From positions 1-6,091 of the forward strand of contig JAUILJ010000528.1 in assembly GCA_030433055.1 (NCBI GenBank): a stretch of 6,091 bases of DNA, given 5' to 3'. A program made the position numbers and the translations under genes. How positions within the stretch are numbered: the first letter of the stretch is position 1; each line of letters starts with the position of its first letter. The DNA is from Polyangia bacterium. Lineage in GTDB: Bacteria > Myxococcota_A > Polyangia > Polyangiales > Polyangiaceae. This document shows, piece after piece, positions 1 through 6,091 of the stretch. A model generated the notes under the pieces. The model saw nothing but the letters and a program-made list of their open reading frames with translations. It made no database searches and was not told the DNA's origin.

Positions 1-984
1 TCCGGAGCCGATGACGATGTCGATGGGGAACGGCGGCGTCCCAATCCCTGTGGTGCCATCAGGTAGATCAGCGGTGTAGCCCGCGCCGAGGAAGGTGTAC
101 CCAACGGGGCGATCCTTGATCGGAATGAAGTCCAGGAACTCGTCGATGGAACCCATGTTGGTCGACGGTTTCACGCACGCGGGAGACGGATAGAGCTGAC
201 AGGCGTTGGGTGAACAGCCCGAGGGGCAGCCGGGGCGGTCGTTGAGCGCCGTCGTGCGGTTTCCGTCGGTAAACAGACCTTCCCACGTGCCCTCGTCGGC
301 ATCCACGTTGAGCCAGGCGAACAGCCGTAGCTGCTGCTTGAGGGGCGGAGGCGCGATGTCGAAGAGGAAGAAGTAGGGGCCCGTCGGCAGCGAGCTTGGC
401 CCGGGCAGGAACGCGCGGTAGGTGAACTCCAGGCGCTGGCGCACCAGGCTTACATTGCCTTCCAGATCTTCCAGGCCCGGCTCCACCACGACCAGGTAGG
501 GCACCGCGATCTTCGGGCTCTCGTCGAAGCGGATCGTCACCGACGTCTCGCCGACTTCGACCTTCGCGCCCTCGGCCTGGCCGCTACCTCCGTTGTAGGA
601 CGCGAGCTGAACCACCCCTTCGTTGTTGCAGCAGGGCGCAGGCGCGTCCCCGGAGCACTGCCCGCGCTCGCGCTGCGCTGCACAGTAGCCCTCTTCGTCC
701 GGGAGGTTTCCCTCGGGATCGATGTCCAGGGCCTTGTCGCCGCGTACGACCTTGAAGCGTAGCGACTTCTTGTCGAACGCCTCGTTGAAGCGGACGACCA
801 GCGGATCCCCGGGGGAACCCTCCAAGAATGAACCCTGAATTCCAGCGATGGAGGCCTTGGGCGGCGGGTCGAAGGTCTCACATGACGCCAACGCTGCTGC
901 GCCACACGCCAGCGTGGCTGCGATGCTCAGCTGAACGAGCCATGTTGATCGTTGGGCTCTCACCGTCCTGGTCTTCGAAATCAC
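1..984 (-). CDS. Exported lipoprotein of unknown function, N-terminal part (3' end outside window)
   Basis: The minus strand is open without a stop from a GTG at 984 to the window edge (328 codons, C-terminus missing). The GTG is preceded by a GGGAGG-like ribosome site about 8 nt away; an in-frame TAA at 1041-1039 limits extension, leaving only another GTG at 1011-1009 with less support. The N-terminus is a lipoprotein signal: basic residues K4, R6, R9 and R12, a hydrophobic stretch from about W15, and the lipobox L32-A-S-C35, so the mature protein should be lipid-anchored. Residues about 44-85 (SIAGIQGSFLEG, PLVVRFNEAFD) resemble the first strands of a bacterial Ig-like (SbsA/Big_5-type) domain. 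Two cysteine clusters follow: C101, C110, C118, C119, and C253, C257, C262, C270, suggesting disulfides outside the cytoplasm. No catalytic motif is visible. It is divergent from uup. Coding and lipoprotein status are well supported; the Ig-like assignment is tentative. Confidence 0.85.
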   Translation of the reverse strand, partial: MISKTRTVRAQRSTWLVQLSIAATLACGAAALASCETFDPPPKASIAGIQGSFLEGSPGDPLVVRFNEAFDKKSLRFKVVRGDKALDIDPEGNLPDEEGYCAAQRERGQCSGDAPAPCCNNEGVVQLASYNGGSGQAEGAKVEVGETSVTIRFDESPKIAVPYLVVVEPGLEDLEGNVSLVRQRLEFTYRAFLPGPSSLPTGPYFFLFDIAPPPLKQQLRLFAWLNVDADEGTWEGLFTDGNRTTALNDRPGCPSGCSPNACQLYPSPACVKPSTNMGSIDEFLDFIPIKDRPVGYTFLGAGYTADLPDGTTGIGTPPFPIDIVIGSG

Positions 985-1035
985 AGAGCTTGCCTCCCTC
1001 GCATCCCTCACGCCGTACGCCTTGACGCCCTCACC

Positions 1036-1063
1036 ACGTTAGTAAGGTGGCACTGGGTGTCAA
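1036..1063 (-). promoter_or_regulatory. Candidate sigma70-type promoter for the left lipoprotein gene
   Basis: On the minus strand, a consensus -35 TTGACA (1063-1058) is followed 16 nt later by TAACGT (1041-1036), which matches the -10 consensus at only 3 of 6 positions. A start near 1029 would leave a leader of about 45 nt before the GTG at 984. The -35 is perfect but the -10 is weak, so this is a candidate only. Confidence 0.35.
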
Positions 1064-1095
1064 CGTTCAAACCGGCCGTGTCGTCAGGATAGGCC

Positions 1096-1191
1096 ATGTG
1101 CTCTACGCCGCGAGCCTCACGCGGCGAACGGCGCGCGAATGTGTTTGAGGTCGGCGTGGGGCAGTGCATAAGGCGTTCGTGCCTGTCCTGA
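1096..1191 (+). CDS. Possible 31-codon leader ORF overlapping the uup start
   Basis: An ATG at 1096 is preceded by AGGATAGG (1086-1093), a better ribosome site than any in front of uup itself. The frame runs 31 codons (MCSTPRAS... ending SCLS) to a TGA at 1189-1191, past the uup GTG at 1164 in a different frame. The peptide resembles nothing I recognise. It could couple translation to uup, act as a leader peptide, or be a chance ORF in GC-rich DNA. The only evidence is the start context and the overlap. Confidence 0.25.
   Translation: MCSTPRASRGERRANVFEVGVGQCIRRSCLS
1106..1126 (+). promoter_or_regulatory. GC hairpin in the uup leader
   Basis: CGCCGCG (1106-1112) and CGCGGCG (1120-1126) form a perfect 7-bp all-GC stem with a 7-nt loop (AGCCTCA). 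It lies 37 nt before the uup GTG and inside the possible leader ORF. No U-tract follows, so it is not a classical terminator; if transcribed it could affect leader translation or transcript stability. In DNA this GC-rich such stems also arise by chance. Confidence 0.35.
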
Positions 1192-3152
1192 CTGCCAAGG
1201 GTCTGCGTAAGAGCTTCGGCCCGCAAGTGATTCTCGACGACGTGGAGATCCACATTCGACGGGGAGAGCGCATCGGCCTGGTGGGCAACAACGGATCCGG
1301 CAAGAGCAGCCTGGGCCGCATCCTTGCGCAGCGCGACATGCCCGACGCGGGGCAGGTCGCGGTGCGGCGCGACGCGTCGGTGGTCTATCTGGAGCAGGAG
1401 CCCTCGTTCGATCCAGAGCGCACGGCACGGGAGATCTGCCTGGAGGGCCTGGGAGCCTGGAACGATGCGCGAGAGCGCCACGCTCGGGCGTCGCGTCTGC
1501 TGGAGGCGGGAGAGGGTGATCTCGAGGCGTTGCTCCACGAGCAGAGCCAGGCAGGGCACGACGTGGAGCACCTGGGTGGATGGGAGCTCGGGCAGCGCGC
1601 CGACCGCATGCTGACCGCGCTCGGGCTGGTGGACGTCGAGCGTGCAGTGGGGACACTCTCGGGCGGTGAGCGGCGACGCGTCGCGCTCGCCCGCTGCCTG
1701 CTCTCATCGCCAGATCTAGCCATCCTCGACGAGCCGACGAACCACCTGGATGCGGAGACCATCGAGTGGCTCGAGCGTTACCTCAGCGAGGAGCATCAAG
1801 GGGCGCTCCTGCTCATCACCCATGATCGCTACGTGCTCGATTCCGTGGTGCAACGTACCCTCGAGCTCGATCAGGGCAAGCTCTACGGCTATGCGGGAGG
1901 CTGGAGCAGCTACCTCGAAGCCAAGACCGAGCGCCAGCTCCAGGAGGCGAAGGGCGAAGCGAACCGCCAGAACCTGCTGAGGCGTGAGCTCGAGTGGCTG
2001 CGGCGACAGCCCAAGGCGCGGGGTGGCAAACAGAAGGCGCGCATCGACCGAGCGGAGGCGGCGCGAGACCAGGCGGCGCCCAATCAGGAGAAGCGCGCCG
2101 AGCTCAAGCTCGAGACTACGCGCCTCGGTAGTCGCATCATCGAGGTGGAAGACTTGGTGCTGGAGCTCGGCGGGCGCCGCCTGATCGACGGGCTCACCTT
2201 GAAGCTGACTCGAGGCACCAAGCTCGGCATCATCGGGCGCAACGGCGCTGGCAAGACCAGCCTGCTCAAGGTGTTGCTCGGAGAACTCCAGCCGACTTCC
2301 GGCAAGGTGCTGATCGGAGACAACACGCGCATCGCGTACTTCGACCAGGCGCGGAGCGGCCTCAAGGACGAGCTGAACGTGCTGGAGAACGTCGCGGACG
2401 GCAACGACTGGGTGGACTGGAACGGCAACCGCATCAGCGTGTATTCGTATCTAGATCGCTTGCTCTTCCCCAAGGAAAGGCAGCGCACGCCCGTGGGGGC
2501 CATGAGCGGCGGAGAGCGCGCCCGCGTAGCGCTGGCCAAGCTGATGCTCGGCTCTGCCAACGTGCTGGTGATGGATGAGCCCACCAATGACCTCGACGTC
2601 GCCACATTGAGCGCGCTCGAAGAGCTGTTGATCGAGCTCAACGGCGTCGCGATCGTGGTGACCCATGATCGCTACTTCCTTGACCGGATCGCGACGGACA
2701 TCCTCGCGTTCGAGCGTGACGAAGCGGACGAAGAGCGCAACATCGTTCACCACTACGTGGGCAACTACTCGACCTATCGTCGCCTCAGCGGGGAGCGCCG
2801 CGCGGAACTGCAAGCCCTGAAGAGCGCAGAGGAGAAGCTCGAGCCAGCGCCGCGTGCCGGCGCAGAGGCAGACGAAGCGTCTCTCCCCCAAACTCCGGCG
2901 GAGCCAGCGCTCAAGAAGCTCACCTACGCCGAGAGCAAGGAGCTCGATGGCATCGAGGAGCGCATCGCTGAGGCGGAGCAGGACCAGGCGCGGCTGGAAG
3001 CGGAGCTGGCGGACCCCGACATCTACCGGACCCGCGCCTCGGAGGTGCCCGCGCTCCAGGAGCAGCTGGCGCAGGCTCGGGCGCTCACGGAGCAGCTGAT
3101 GGCGCGATGGGAGGAGCTCGAGACGCGCCGAGCCGCCACGGCCAAGCGCTGA
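1164..3152 (+). CDS. uup: ABC-F family ATPase Uup
   Basis: A soluble twin-ATPase protein of the ABC-F family (662 aa; E. coli Uup is about 635). NBD1: Walker A GNNGSGKS 41-48, signature LSGGE 165-169, Walker B ending D189-E190, H-loop H220, and the Uup-like TIEWLE just after Walker B. The interdomain linker carries the ABC-F hallmark WLRRQPKARGGKQKARI (278-294). NBD2: Walker A GRNGAGKT 358-365, MSGGE 447-451, Walker B D471-E472, H501. A Pro/Ala/Glu-rich hinge (about 555-582) leads to a C-terminal charged coiled coil (about 584-655), as in the Uup C-terminal domain. All catalytic residues are intact. Uup homologues are known to act at the ribosome and in genome stability (transposon precise excision); no transmembrane segments are present. 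The start is GTG 1164, limited by an in-frame TGA at 1146; GTG 1179, preceded by AAGG, is a credible alternative that would remove five residues. It is followed after 18 nt by the oxidoreductase gene. Confidence 0.93.
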   Translation: MHKAFVPVLTAKGLRKSFGPQVILDDVEIHIRRGERIGLVGNNGSGKSSLGRILAQRDMPDAGQVAVRRDASVVYLEQEPSFDPERTAREICLEGLGAWNDARERHARASRLLEAGEGDLEALLHEQSQAGHDVEHLGGWELGQRADRMLTALGLVDVERAVGTLSGGERRRVALARCLLSSPDLAILDEPTNHLDAETIEWLERYLSEEHQGALLLITHDRYVLDSVVQRTLELDQGKLYGYAGGWSSYLEAKTERQLQEAKGEANRQNLLRRELEWLRRQPKARGGKQKARIDRAEAARDQAAPNQEKRAELKLETTRLGSRIIEVEDLVLELGGRRLIDGLTLKLTRGTKLGIIGRNGAGKTSLLKVLLGELQPTSGKVLIGDNTRIAYFDQARSGLKDELNVLENVADGNDWVDWNGNRISVYSYLDRLLFPKERQRTPVGAMSGGERARVALAKLMLGSANVLVMDEPTNDLDVATLSALEELLIELNGVAIVVTHDRYFLDRIATDILAFERDEADEERNIVHHYVGNYSTYRRLSGERRAELQALKSAEEKLEPAPRAGAEADEASLPQTPAEPALKKLTYAESKELDGIEERIAEAEQDQARLEAELADPDIYRTRASEVPALQEQLAQARALTEQLMARWEELETRRAATAKR

Positions 3153-3170
3153 CGTGATAGCGTTCGCGGC

Positions 3171-4142
3171 ATGCGAGCGCTGCGAGTACACGAGCTGGTC
3201 GGTCCCACTGGGCTCAGAGTCGACGAGATCGACGCGCCGAAACCAAGCACTGGAGAGGTGTTGGTGGAGGTCAAGGCCGCGGGAGTGAACTTCCCCGACG
3301 TGCTGCTGACCTACGGCAAATATCAGTTTCAGCCGACGCCGCCATTCAGCCCTGGCGGTGAGATCGCCGGAGTCGTCAAGGCGGTCGGCGAAGGCGTGAC
3401 GAGTGTTTCCGTGGGAGATCGGGTTGCAGCGACGATGCTCAATGGCGCGTTCGCAGAGCAGGTCGTGGTGCCGGAGCTCTCGCTGGCCAAGCTGCCGGAC
3501 AACGTATCTTTCGAGGTGGGCGCTGGCTTCCTCCTGACCTACGCGACGACTTACTACGCGCTCAAGGACCGCGCGCACCTGCAGCCGGGCGAGAAACTCC
3601 TCGTCCTGGGGGCCGCCGGTGGTGTCGGTCTTGCAGCAGTGGAGCTCGGTAAACGCATGGGCGCTACGGTGATCGCCGCGGCTTCCAGTGCGGAAAAGCT
3701 CGAGTTGACCAAACAGCACGGCGCGAGCGAGGTCATCAACTACAGCGAAGAGAAGCTGAAGGATCGGGCCAAGGCGCTGAGCGGTGGCGGCGTGGACGTG
3801 GTCTACGATCCCGTGGGCGGCGACTTCGCCGAGCAGGCGCTGCGCGCCATCGCCTGGGAGGGGCGCTTTCTGGTGATCGGCTTCGCGGCTGGGGAGATCC
3901 CGAAGATCCCGCTGAACCTCACGCTGCTCAAGAGCTGCCAGATCGTGGGCGTGTTCTGGGGCGCGTTCGCGATGCGAGACCCCGCGAAGAACCGCGCGAA
4001 CATCCAGCAGCTCCTCGAGTGGCTCGCGGCGGGCGAGCTCGCACCCCACGTTGACGCGGTGTTGCCCTTTGCTCAGGGCGCCGAAGCGCTGCAGCGCATG
4101 GAGCGCCGCGAAGTGAAGGGCAAGCTGGTTCTGGTTCCCTGA
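3171..4142 (+). CDS. Zinc-free MDR-family NADPH:quinone oxidoreductase-like enzyme
   Basis: 323 aa, typical length for the quinone oxidoreductase branch of the medium-chain dehydrogenase/reductase superfamily, which reduces quinones or activated alkenes with NADPH in the cytoplasm. The N-terminal GroES-like catalytic domain contains the family motif AAGVNFPDVLL (36-46, with N40) and the GDRV turn. The Rossmann fold begins at GAAGGVG (147-153); S172 and K176 in SSAEK are where this family often contacts the NADPH phosphate, and INY (189-191) is also typical. The end, KGKLVLVP, is the usual family C-terminus. There is only one cysteine, so neither catalytic nor structural zinc sites exist. ATG 3171 is the first start after the uup TGA, which is in the same frame; no clear Shine-Dalgarno lies in the 18-nt gap, so translational coupling to uup is plausible. 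The true substrate cannot be told from sequence. Confidence 0.9.
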   Translation: MRALRVHELVGPTGLRVDEIDAPKPSTGEVLVEVKAAGVNFPDVLLTYGKYQFQPTPPFSPGGEIAGVVKAVGEGVTSVSVGDRVAATMLNGAFAEQVVVPELSLAKLPDNVSFEVGAGFLLTYATTYYALKDRAHLQPGEKLLVLGAAGGVGLAAVELGKRMGATVIAAASSAEKLELTKQHGASEVINYSEEKLKDRAKALSGGGVDVVYDPVGGDFAEQALRAIAWEGRFLVIGFAAGEIPKIPLNLTLLKSCQIVGVFWGAFAMRDPAKNRANIQQLLEWLAAGELAPHVDAVLPFAQGAEALQRMERREVKGKLVLVP

Positions 4143-4170
4143 ACCTCGGTTGTGCCGTTCCGGCCGAGGT
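4143..4170 (+). terminator. Hairpin directly after the oxidoreductase stop (possible terminator)
   Basis: ACCTCGG (4143-4149) pairs with CCGAGGT (4164-4170), starting at the base after the TGA. Two G-U pairs and one G-C pair can extend it inward, leaving an 8-nt loop. There is no U-run downstream, so this may be a weak terminator or a 3'-end stabilising structure. The rest of the 103-nt spacer to the GH1 gene shows no convincing promoter. Confidence 0.35.
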
Positions 4171-4245
4171 GTGGTTCCAGCGGACTCGGCACGGAGCGTC
4201 GTCGCTACTCTGCCGAAGCTCCGCGAGCCGTGCTAGACGCCGAGC

Positions 4246-5955
4246 ATGCGGTTGCTTCGTGGCTTGGGTGCGCTCGGTGGTGTCAGGCTGCTCGGTGGTT
4301 TCAGACTGCTGCGCGGCTTGAGCTTGATCGGAGGGTTGGGGTTGGGCGCGCTGGTCTGTGCGTCGGGCTGCTCCAGCGAAGACACCGAAGAGGGTTCAAG
4401 CTTCGAGCCGTTCAACTACGCCGCGCTCGGCCCGCTGAGCGGAGAGTCCGGCAAGGGGAGTTTCCGCTTCGGCGCTGCGAGCGCGGACACGCAGATCGAA
4501 GATCAAAACGTCAACACCGACTGGTGGGTGTGGACCACGCCCGTCGCTGAAGGCGGACTGGGTCATGGCAACGACCCCGTCGGAGAGGCGACCCAAGGCT
4601 ATACCCGAGCGCTCGACGATGTGAAGCTGCTGACGGACATGCACCTCGACAGCTATCGCTTCAGCATGTCCTGGGCGCGCATCGAGCCCCAGCGGGATCA
4701 AATCGACGAAGCCGCGCTCGACCACTACTCCAAGTTGCTCGACGCCTTGCTTGCCGCGGGGATCAAACCCAACGTCACGATCCACCACTTCAGCTATCCG
4801 GTGTGGATCGATGACCCACGGGACCCCGACTGTGCTGCCGGGCCCACTGACGCGAACCTGTGCGGGCTCGGTCACCCTCAGGGAGGCCCGATGGTGATCG
4901 AGGAGATGCGCCAGTTCGCCAAGCTGCTCGCTGAGCGCTTCGGGGATCGCGTGGACGACTGGGCGACGGTGAACGAACCGGTGAACTACCTCCTGGCGGG
5001 GCACGGGGTTGGCCAATTTCCTCCCGGCAAAGCCAAGCTGTTTACCTTGCTAGACGGCTTCGTGCCTGTCGTGCGTGACTACCTGAGCGGTCACGCCGCG
5101 ATGTATCACGCGGTGAAGGACGCCGACACCATCGACGCCGATGGCGACGGCATCGCGGCGAACGTGGGCCTGACGCTCAGCGTCGCCGAGTGGGCGCCAT
5201 CCAGAGACAACGAGCCGAGCGACGACCCCGAGGACGTGGCCGCGGTGGAGCGCCTGCGTTACGTCTATCACTACATGGTCCCCGACGCGATGCTGAGCGG
5301 GAAGTTCGACGCGGACCTGGATGGTACCCCAGAAGAGGACCAGCCAGACTGGAAGGGCACCCTGGACTGGATGGGGGTCCAATATTATTTCCGCGCGGGA
5401 GTGACCGGGAAGAACGGCCTGGTGCCGGAGCCGCTGAAGCTGACGCCTTGCTTCAACACCTTCGATTTCGGCTCCTGTCTGTTGCCGACTGACCCGACGT
5501 GGTGTGTCCCGGAGATGGCGTATGAGTACTACCCCGAGGGGCTCTACAACGTGCTCCACTCCTATGGGGAGCGCTATCCCGAGCTACCCCTGGTGGTCAG
5601 CGAGTCGGGCATTGCCACCGAGCTGGGCGAGCGACGCGCGGCCAACATCGTGCGTGCGCTGGAGCAGATCGAGCGCGCCCGTTCGGAGCAGGTGGACATT
5701 CGCGGCTACTACTACTGGAGCCTCACCGACAACTTCGAGTGGGTCGAAGGCTTTGGTCCACGCTTTGGTCTCTACTCCGTGGACTACGCGACGTATGAGC
5801 GCACGCCCACGCTGGGAGCGGAGGTGCTCGGCAACATCGCGCAGACGCGCAAGCTGTCTCGGGAGCTGCGGGATGAGTACGGCGGGGAGGGCCCGATGAC
5901 TCCCGAGGGCGAGTTCGGACCGCGCACGCTGTGCAGCGGCAAGGACCTGCCCTAG
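4246..5955 (+). CDS. Exported GH1 beta-glucosidase-like lipoprotein
   Basis: 569 aa, glycoside hydrolase family 1, a retaining enzyme family cleaving beta-glucosides and related beta-glycosides. Family landmarks in order: GAASADTQIE (76-85, sugar-binding Q83), TIHHFSYP (178-185, H181), TVNEP with acid/base E244, QYY (379-381, Y381 beside the nucleophile), VSESG with nucleophile E453, and DNFEWVEGFGPRFGLYSVDY (495-514). The catalytic set is complete, though ESG replaces the usual ENG and Q379 the usual Asn. The N-terminus is a 41-residue signal peptide ending in the lipobox A39-S-G-C42; it is built of hexapeptide repeats. An in-frame TAG at 4234-4236 makes ATG 4246 the earliest start. The mature part has six further cysteines (196, 206, 402, 411, 420, 563), consistent with disulfides outside the cytoplasm, and two DxDxDG motifs (297-302, 355-360). 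Most bacterial GH1 enzymes are cytoplasmic, so this is an exported form. The exact substrate is unknown. Confidence 0.92.
   Translation: MRLLRGLGALGGVRLLGGFRLLRGLSLIGGLGLGALVCASGCSSEDTEEGSSFEPFNYAALGPLSGESGKGSFRFGAASADTQIEDQNVNTDWWVWTTPVAEGGLGHGNDPVGEATQGYTRALDDVKLLTDMHLDSYRFSMSWARIEPQRDQIDEAALDHYSKLLDALLAAGIKPNVTIHHFSYPVWIDDPRDPDCAAGPTDANLCGLGHPQGGPMVIEEMRQFAKLLAERFGDRVDDWATVNEPVNYLLAGHGVGQFPPGKAKLFTLLDGFVPVVRDYLSGHAAMYHAVKDADTIDADGDGIAANVGLTLSVAEWAPSRDNEPSDDPEDVAAVERLRYVYHYMVPDAMLSGKFDADLDGTPEEDQPDWKGTLDWMGVQYYFRAGVTGKNGLVPEPLKLTPCFNTFDFGSCLLPTDPTWCVPEMAYEYYPEGLYNVLHSYGERYPELPLVVSESGIATELGERRAANIVRALEQIERARSEQVDIRGYYYWSLTDNFEWVEGFGPRFGLYSVDYATYERTPTLGAEVLGNIAQTRKLSRELRDEYGGEGPMTPEGEFGPRTLCSGKDLP
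4255..4344 (+). repeat. Degenerate 18-bp tandem repeat encoding the GH1 signal peptide
   Basis: Five consecutive 18-nt units, in frame, encode LRGLGA, LGGVRL, LGGFRL, LRGLSL and IGGLGL (residues 4-33). Units 2 and 3 (4273-4290 and 4291-4308) differ at only 2 of 18 bases; the others are more diverged (about 11-12 of 18 in the pairs compared). The hexapeptide pattern is [LI]-[RG]-G-[LVF]-x-[LA]. It makes up most of the signal peptide's n- and h-regions. Confidence 0.7.
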
Positions 5956-5968
5956 CCGCTGCTAGGGC
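5949..5968. terminator. Palindromic hairpin at the end of GH1, possible bidirectional terminator
   Basis: GCCCTAGC (5949-5956), loop CGCT, GCTAGGGC (5961-5968): a perfect 8-bp stem with a 4-nt loop. The GH1 stop TAG (5953-5955) lies in the left arm. The same TAG read on the minus strand (5964-5962) lies in the right arm and would end the convergent frame through the repeat. No T-tract flanks it, so termination efficiency is uncertain. Confidence 0.5.
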
Positions 5969-6091
5969 GCGCCTGGTGCTGCGGCGCTGGGCGGTGCTGC
6001 GGCGCTGGGCGGTGCTGCGGCGCTGGGCGGTGCTGCGGCGCTGGGCGGTGCTGCGGCGCTGGGCGGTGCTGCGGCGCTGGGGCCTGCGCTG
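5962..6091 (-). CDS. Possible C-terminal end of a convergent gene: (PSAAAP)6 tail
   Basis: On the minus strand one frame enters from the right edge and ends at a TAG at 5964-5962. It encodes 42 residues: SAG, six copies of PSAAAP, then GAP. Ala/Pro/Ser-rich tails of this kind occur as flexible linkers or wall-spanning segments. The unit length (18 bp) is a multiple of three. The stop is 6 nt from the GH1 stop and lies in the same palindrome, which suits two convergent genes. Against it: all frames are open through such GC-rich repeats, and no domain is visible in the window. The neighbouring sequence is needed to decide. Confidence 0.35.
   Translation of the reverse strand, partial: SAGPSAAAPPSAAAPPSAAAPPSAAAPPSAAAPPSAAAPGAP
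5975..6082. repeat. 18-bp tandem repeat, six copies
   Basis: Unit GGTGCTGCGGCGCTGGGC. Five copies (5975-5992, 5993-6010, 6011-6028, 6029-6046, 6047-6064) are identical; the sixth (6065-6082) differs only at its last base. The near-perfect identity points to recent expansion by slippage or unequal exchange. It begins 20 nt after the GH1 stop codon. It may be coding on the minus strand or a noncoding minisatellite. Confidence 0.95.

Noticed and set aside
1022..1045. TTGACG followed by TAGTAA as a plus-strand promoter for uup
   Set aside because: The spacing is only 12 nt and no better -10 lies at 16-18 nt.
1008..1707. Long minus-strand frames antisense to the start of uup
   Set aside because: They mirror the NBD1 coding sequence and have Arg/Pro/Ala-rich compositions with no motif or ribosome site.
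1164..3152. Reading the ABC-F protein as an antibiotic-resistance (ribosome protection) factor
   Set aside because: The TIEWLE segment after Walker B, the WLRR-PKAR linker and the C-terminal coiled-coil domain match housekeeping Uup; no resistance context is present.
2451..4049. A 532-codon open frame on the minus strand across uup and the oxidoreductase gene
   Set aside because: It is antisense to two genes with complete, recognisable motifs; its protein is His/Arg/Leu-rich with no domain, as expected from a mirrored frame in high-GC DNA.
4152..4550. A 132-codon plus-strand frame overlapping the GH1 start
   Set aside because: Arg-rich with no recognisable features, and it overlaps the lipoprotein signal and first GH1 motifs in another frame.
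4255..6082. Common origin of the two 18-bp repeats that flank the GH1 gene
   Set aside because: At the best rotation I tried, units match at about 10 of 18 bases, not convincing in G-rich DNA; the shared period may be coincidence.
1..6091. A new defence, mobile or biosynthetic system
   Set aside because: The genes are an unknown lipoprotein, uup, an oxidoreductase and a GH1 enzyme; I found no nuclease, integrase, transposase, CRISPR or assembly-line domains and no tight operon joining all of them.

Overview
The window is G+C-rich DNA with long open frames, GTG as well as ATG starts, and two exported lipoproteins with many cysteines. This style fits a Myxococcota-like (deltaproteobacterial) chromosome. 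That is an inference from style; there is no rRNA or marker gene here to prove it.

Layout, left to right. (1) 1-984, minus strand: the N-terminal 328 codons of an unrecognised lipoprotein with a GTG start, a lipobox signal peptide and two cysteine clusters; its 3' end lies outside the window. (2) 985-1163: a divergent intergenic region with a candidate promoter for the lipoprotein, and a leader on the other side holding a GC hairpin and a possible 31-codon upstream ORF. (3) 1164-3152, plus: a Uup-type ABC-F ATPase. (4) 3171-4142, plus: a zinc-free MDR-family NADPH:quinone oxidoreductase-like enzyme, 18 nt after uup and probably co-transcribed. (5) 4143-4245: a spacer with a hairpin. (6) 4246-5955, plus: a glycoside hydrolase family 1 (beta-glucosidase-like) enzyme with an unusual repeat-built lipoprotein signal peptide. 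(7) 5949-5968: a perfect 8-bp palindromic stem containing the GH1 stop codon. (8) 5975-6082: six tandem copies of an 18-bp unit, which on the minus strand reads as a (PSAAAP)6 tail ending at a TAG in the other arm of the same palindrome. This may be the C-terminus of a convergent gene entering from the right.

The genes do not form an obvious single pathway. uup plus the oxidoreductase look like a housekeeping pair. The GH1 lipoprotein would act on beta-glucosides at the cell surface or in the periplasm. The left lipoprotein is of unknown function. I see no phage, IS, CRISPR, tRNA or toxin-antitoxin elements, and no convincing new multi-gene system. The most unusual signals are at the GH1 gene: an 18-bp periodic signal peptide at its start, and an 18-bp minisatellite with shared-palindrome convergent stops at its end.
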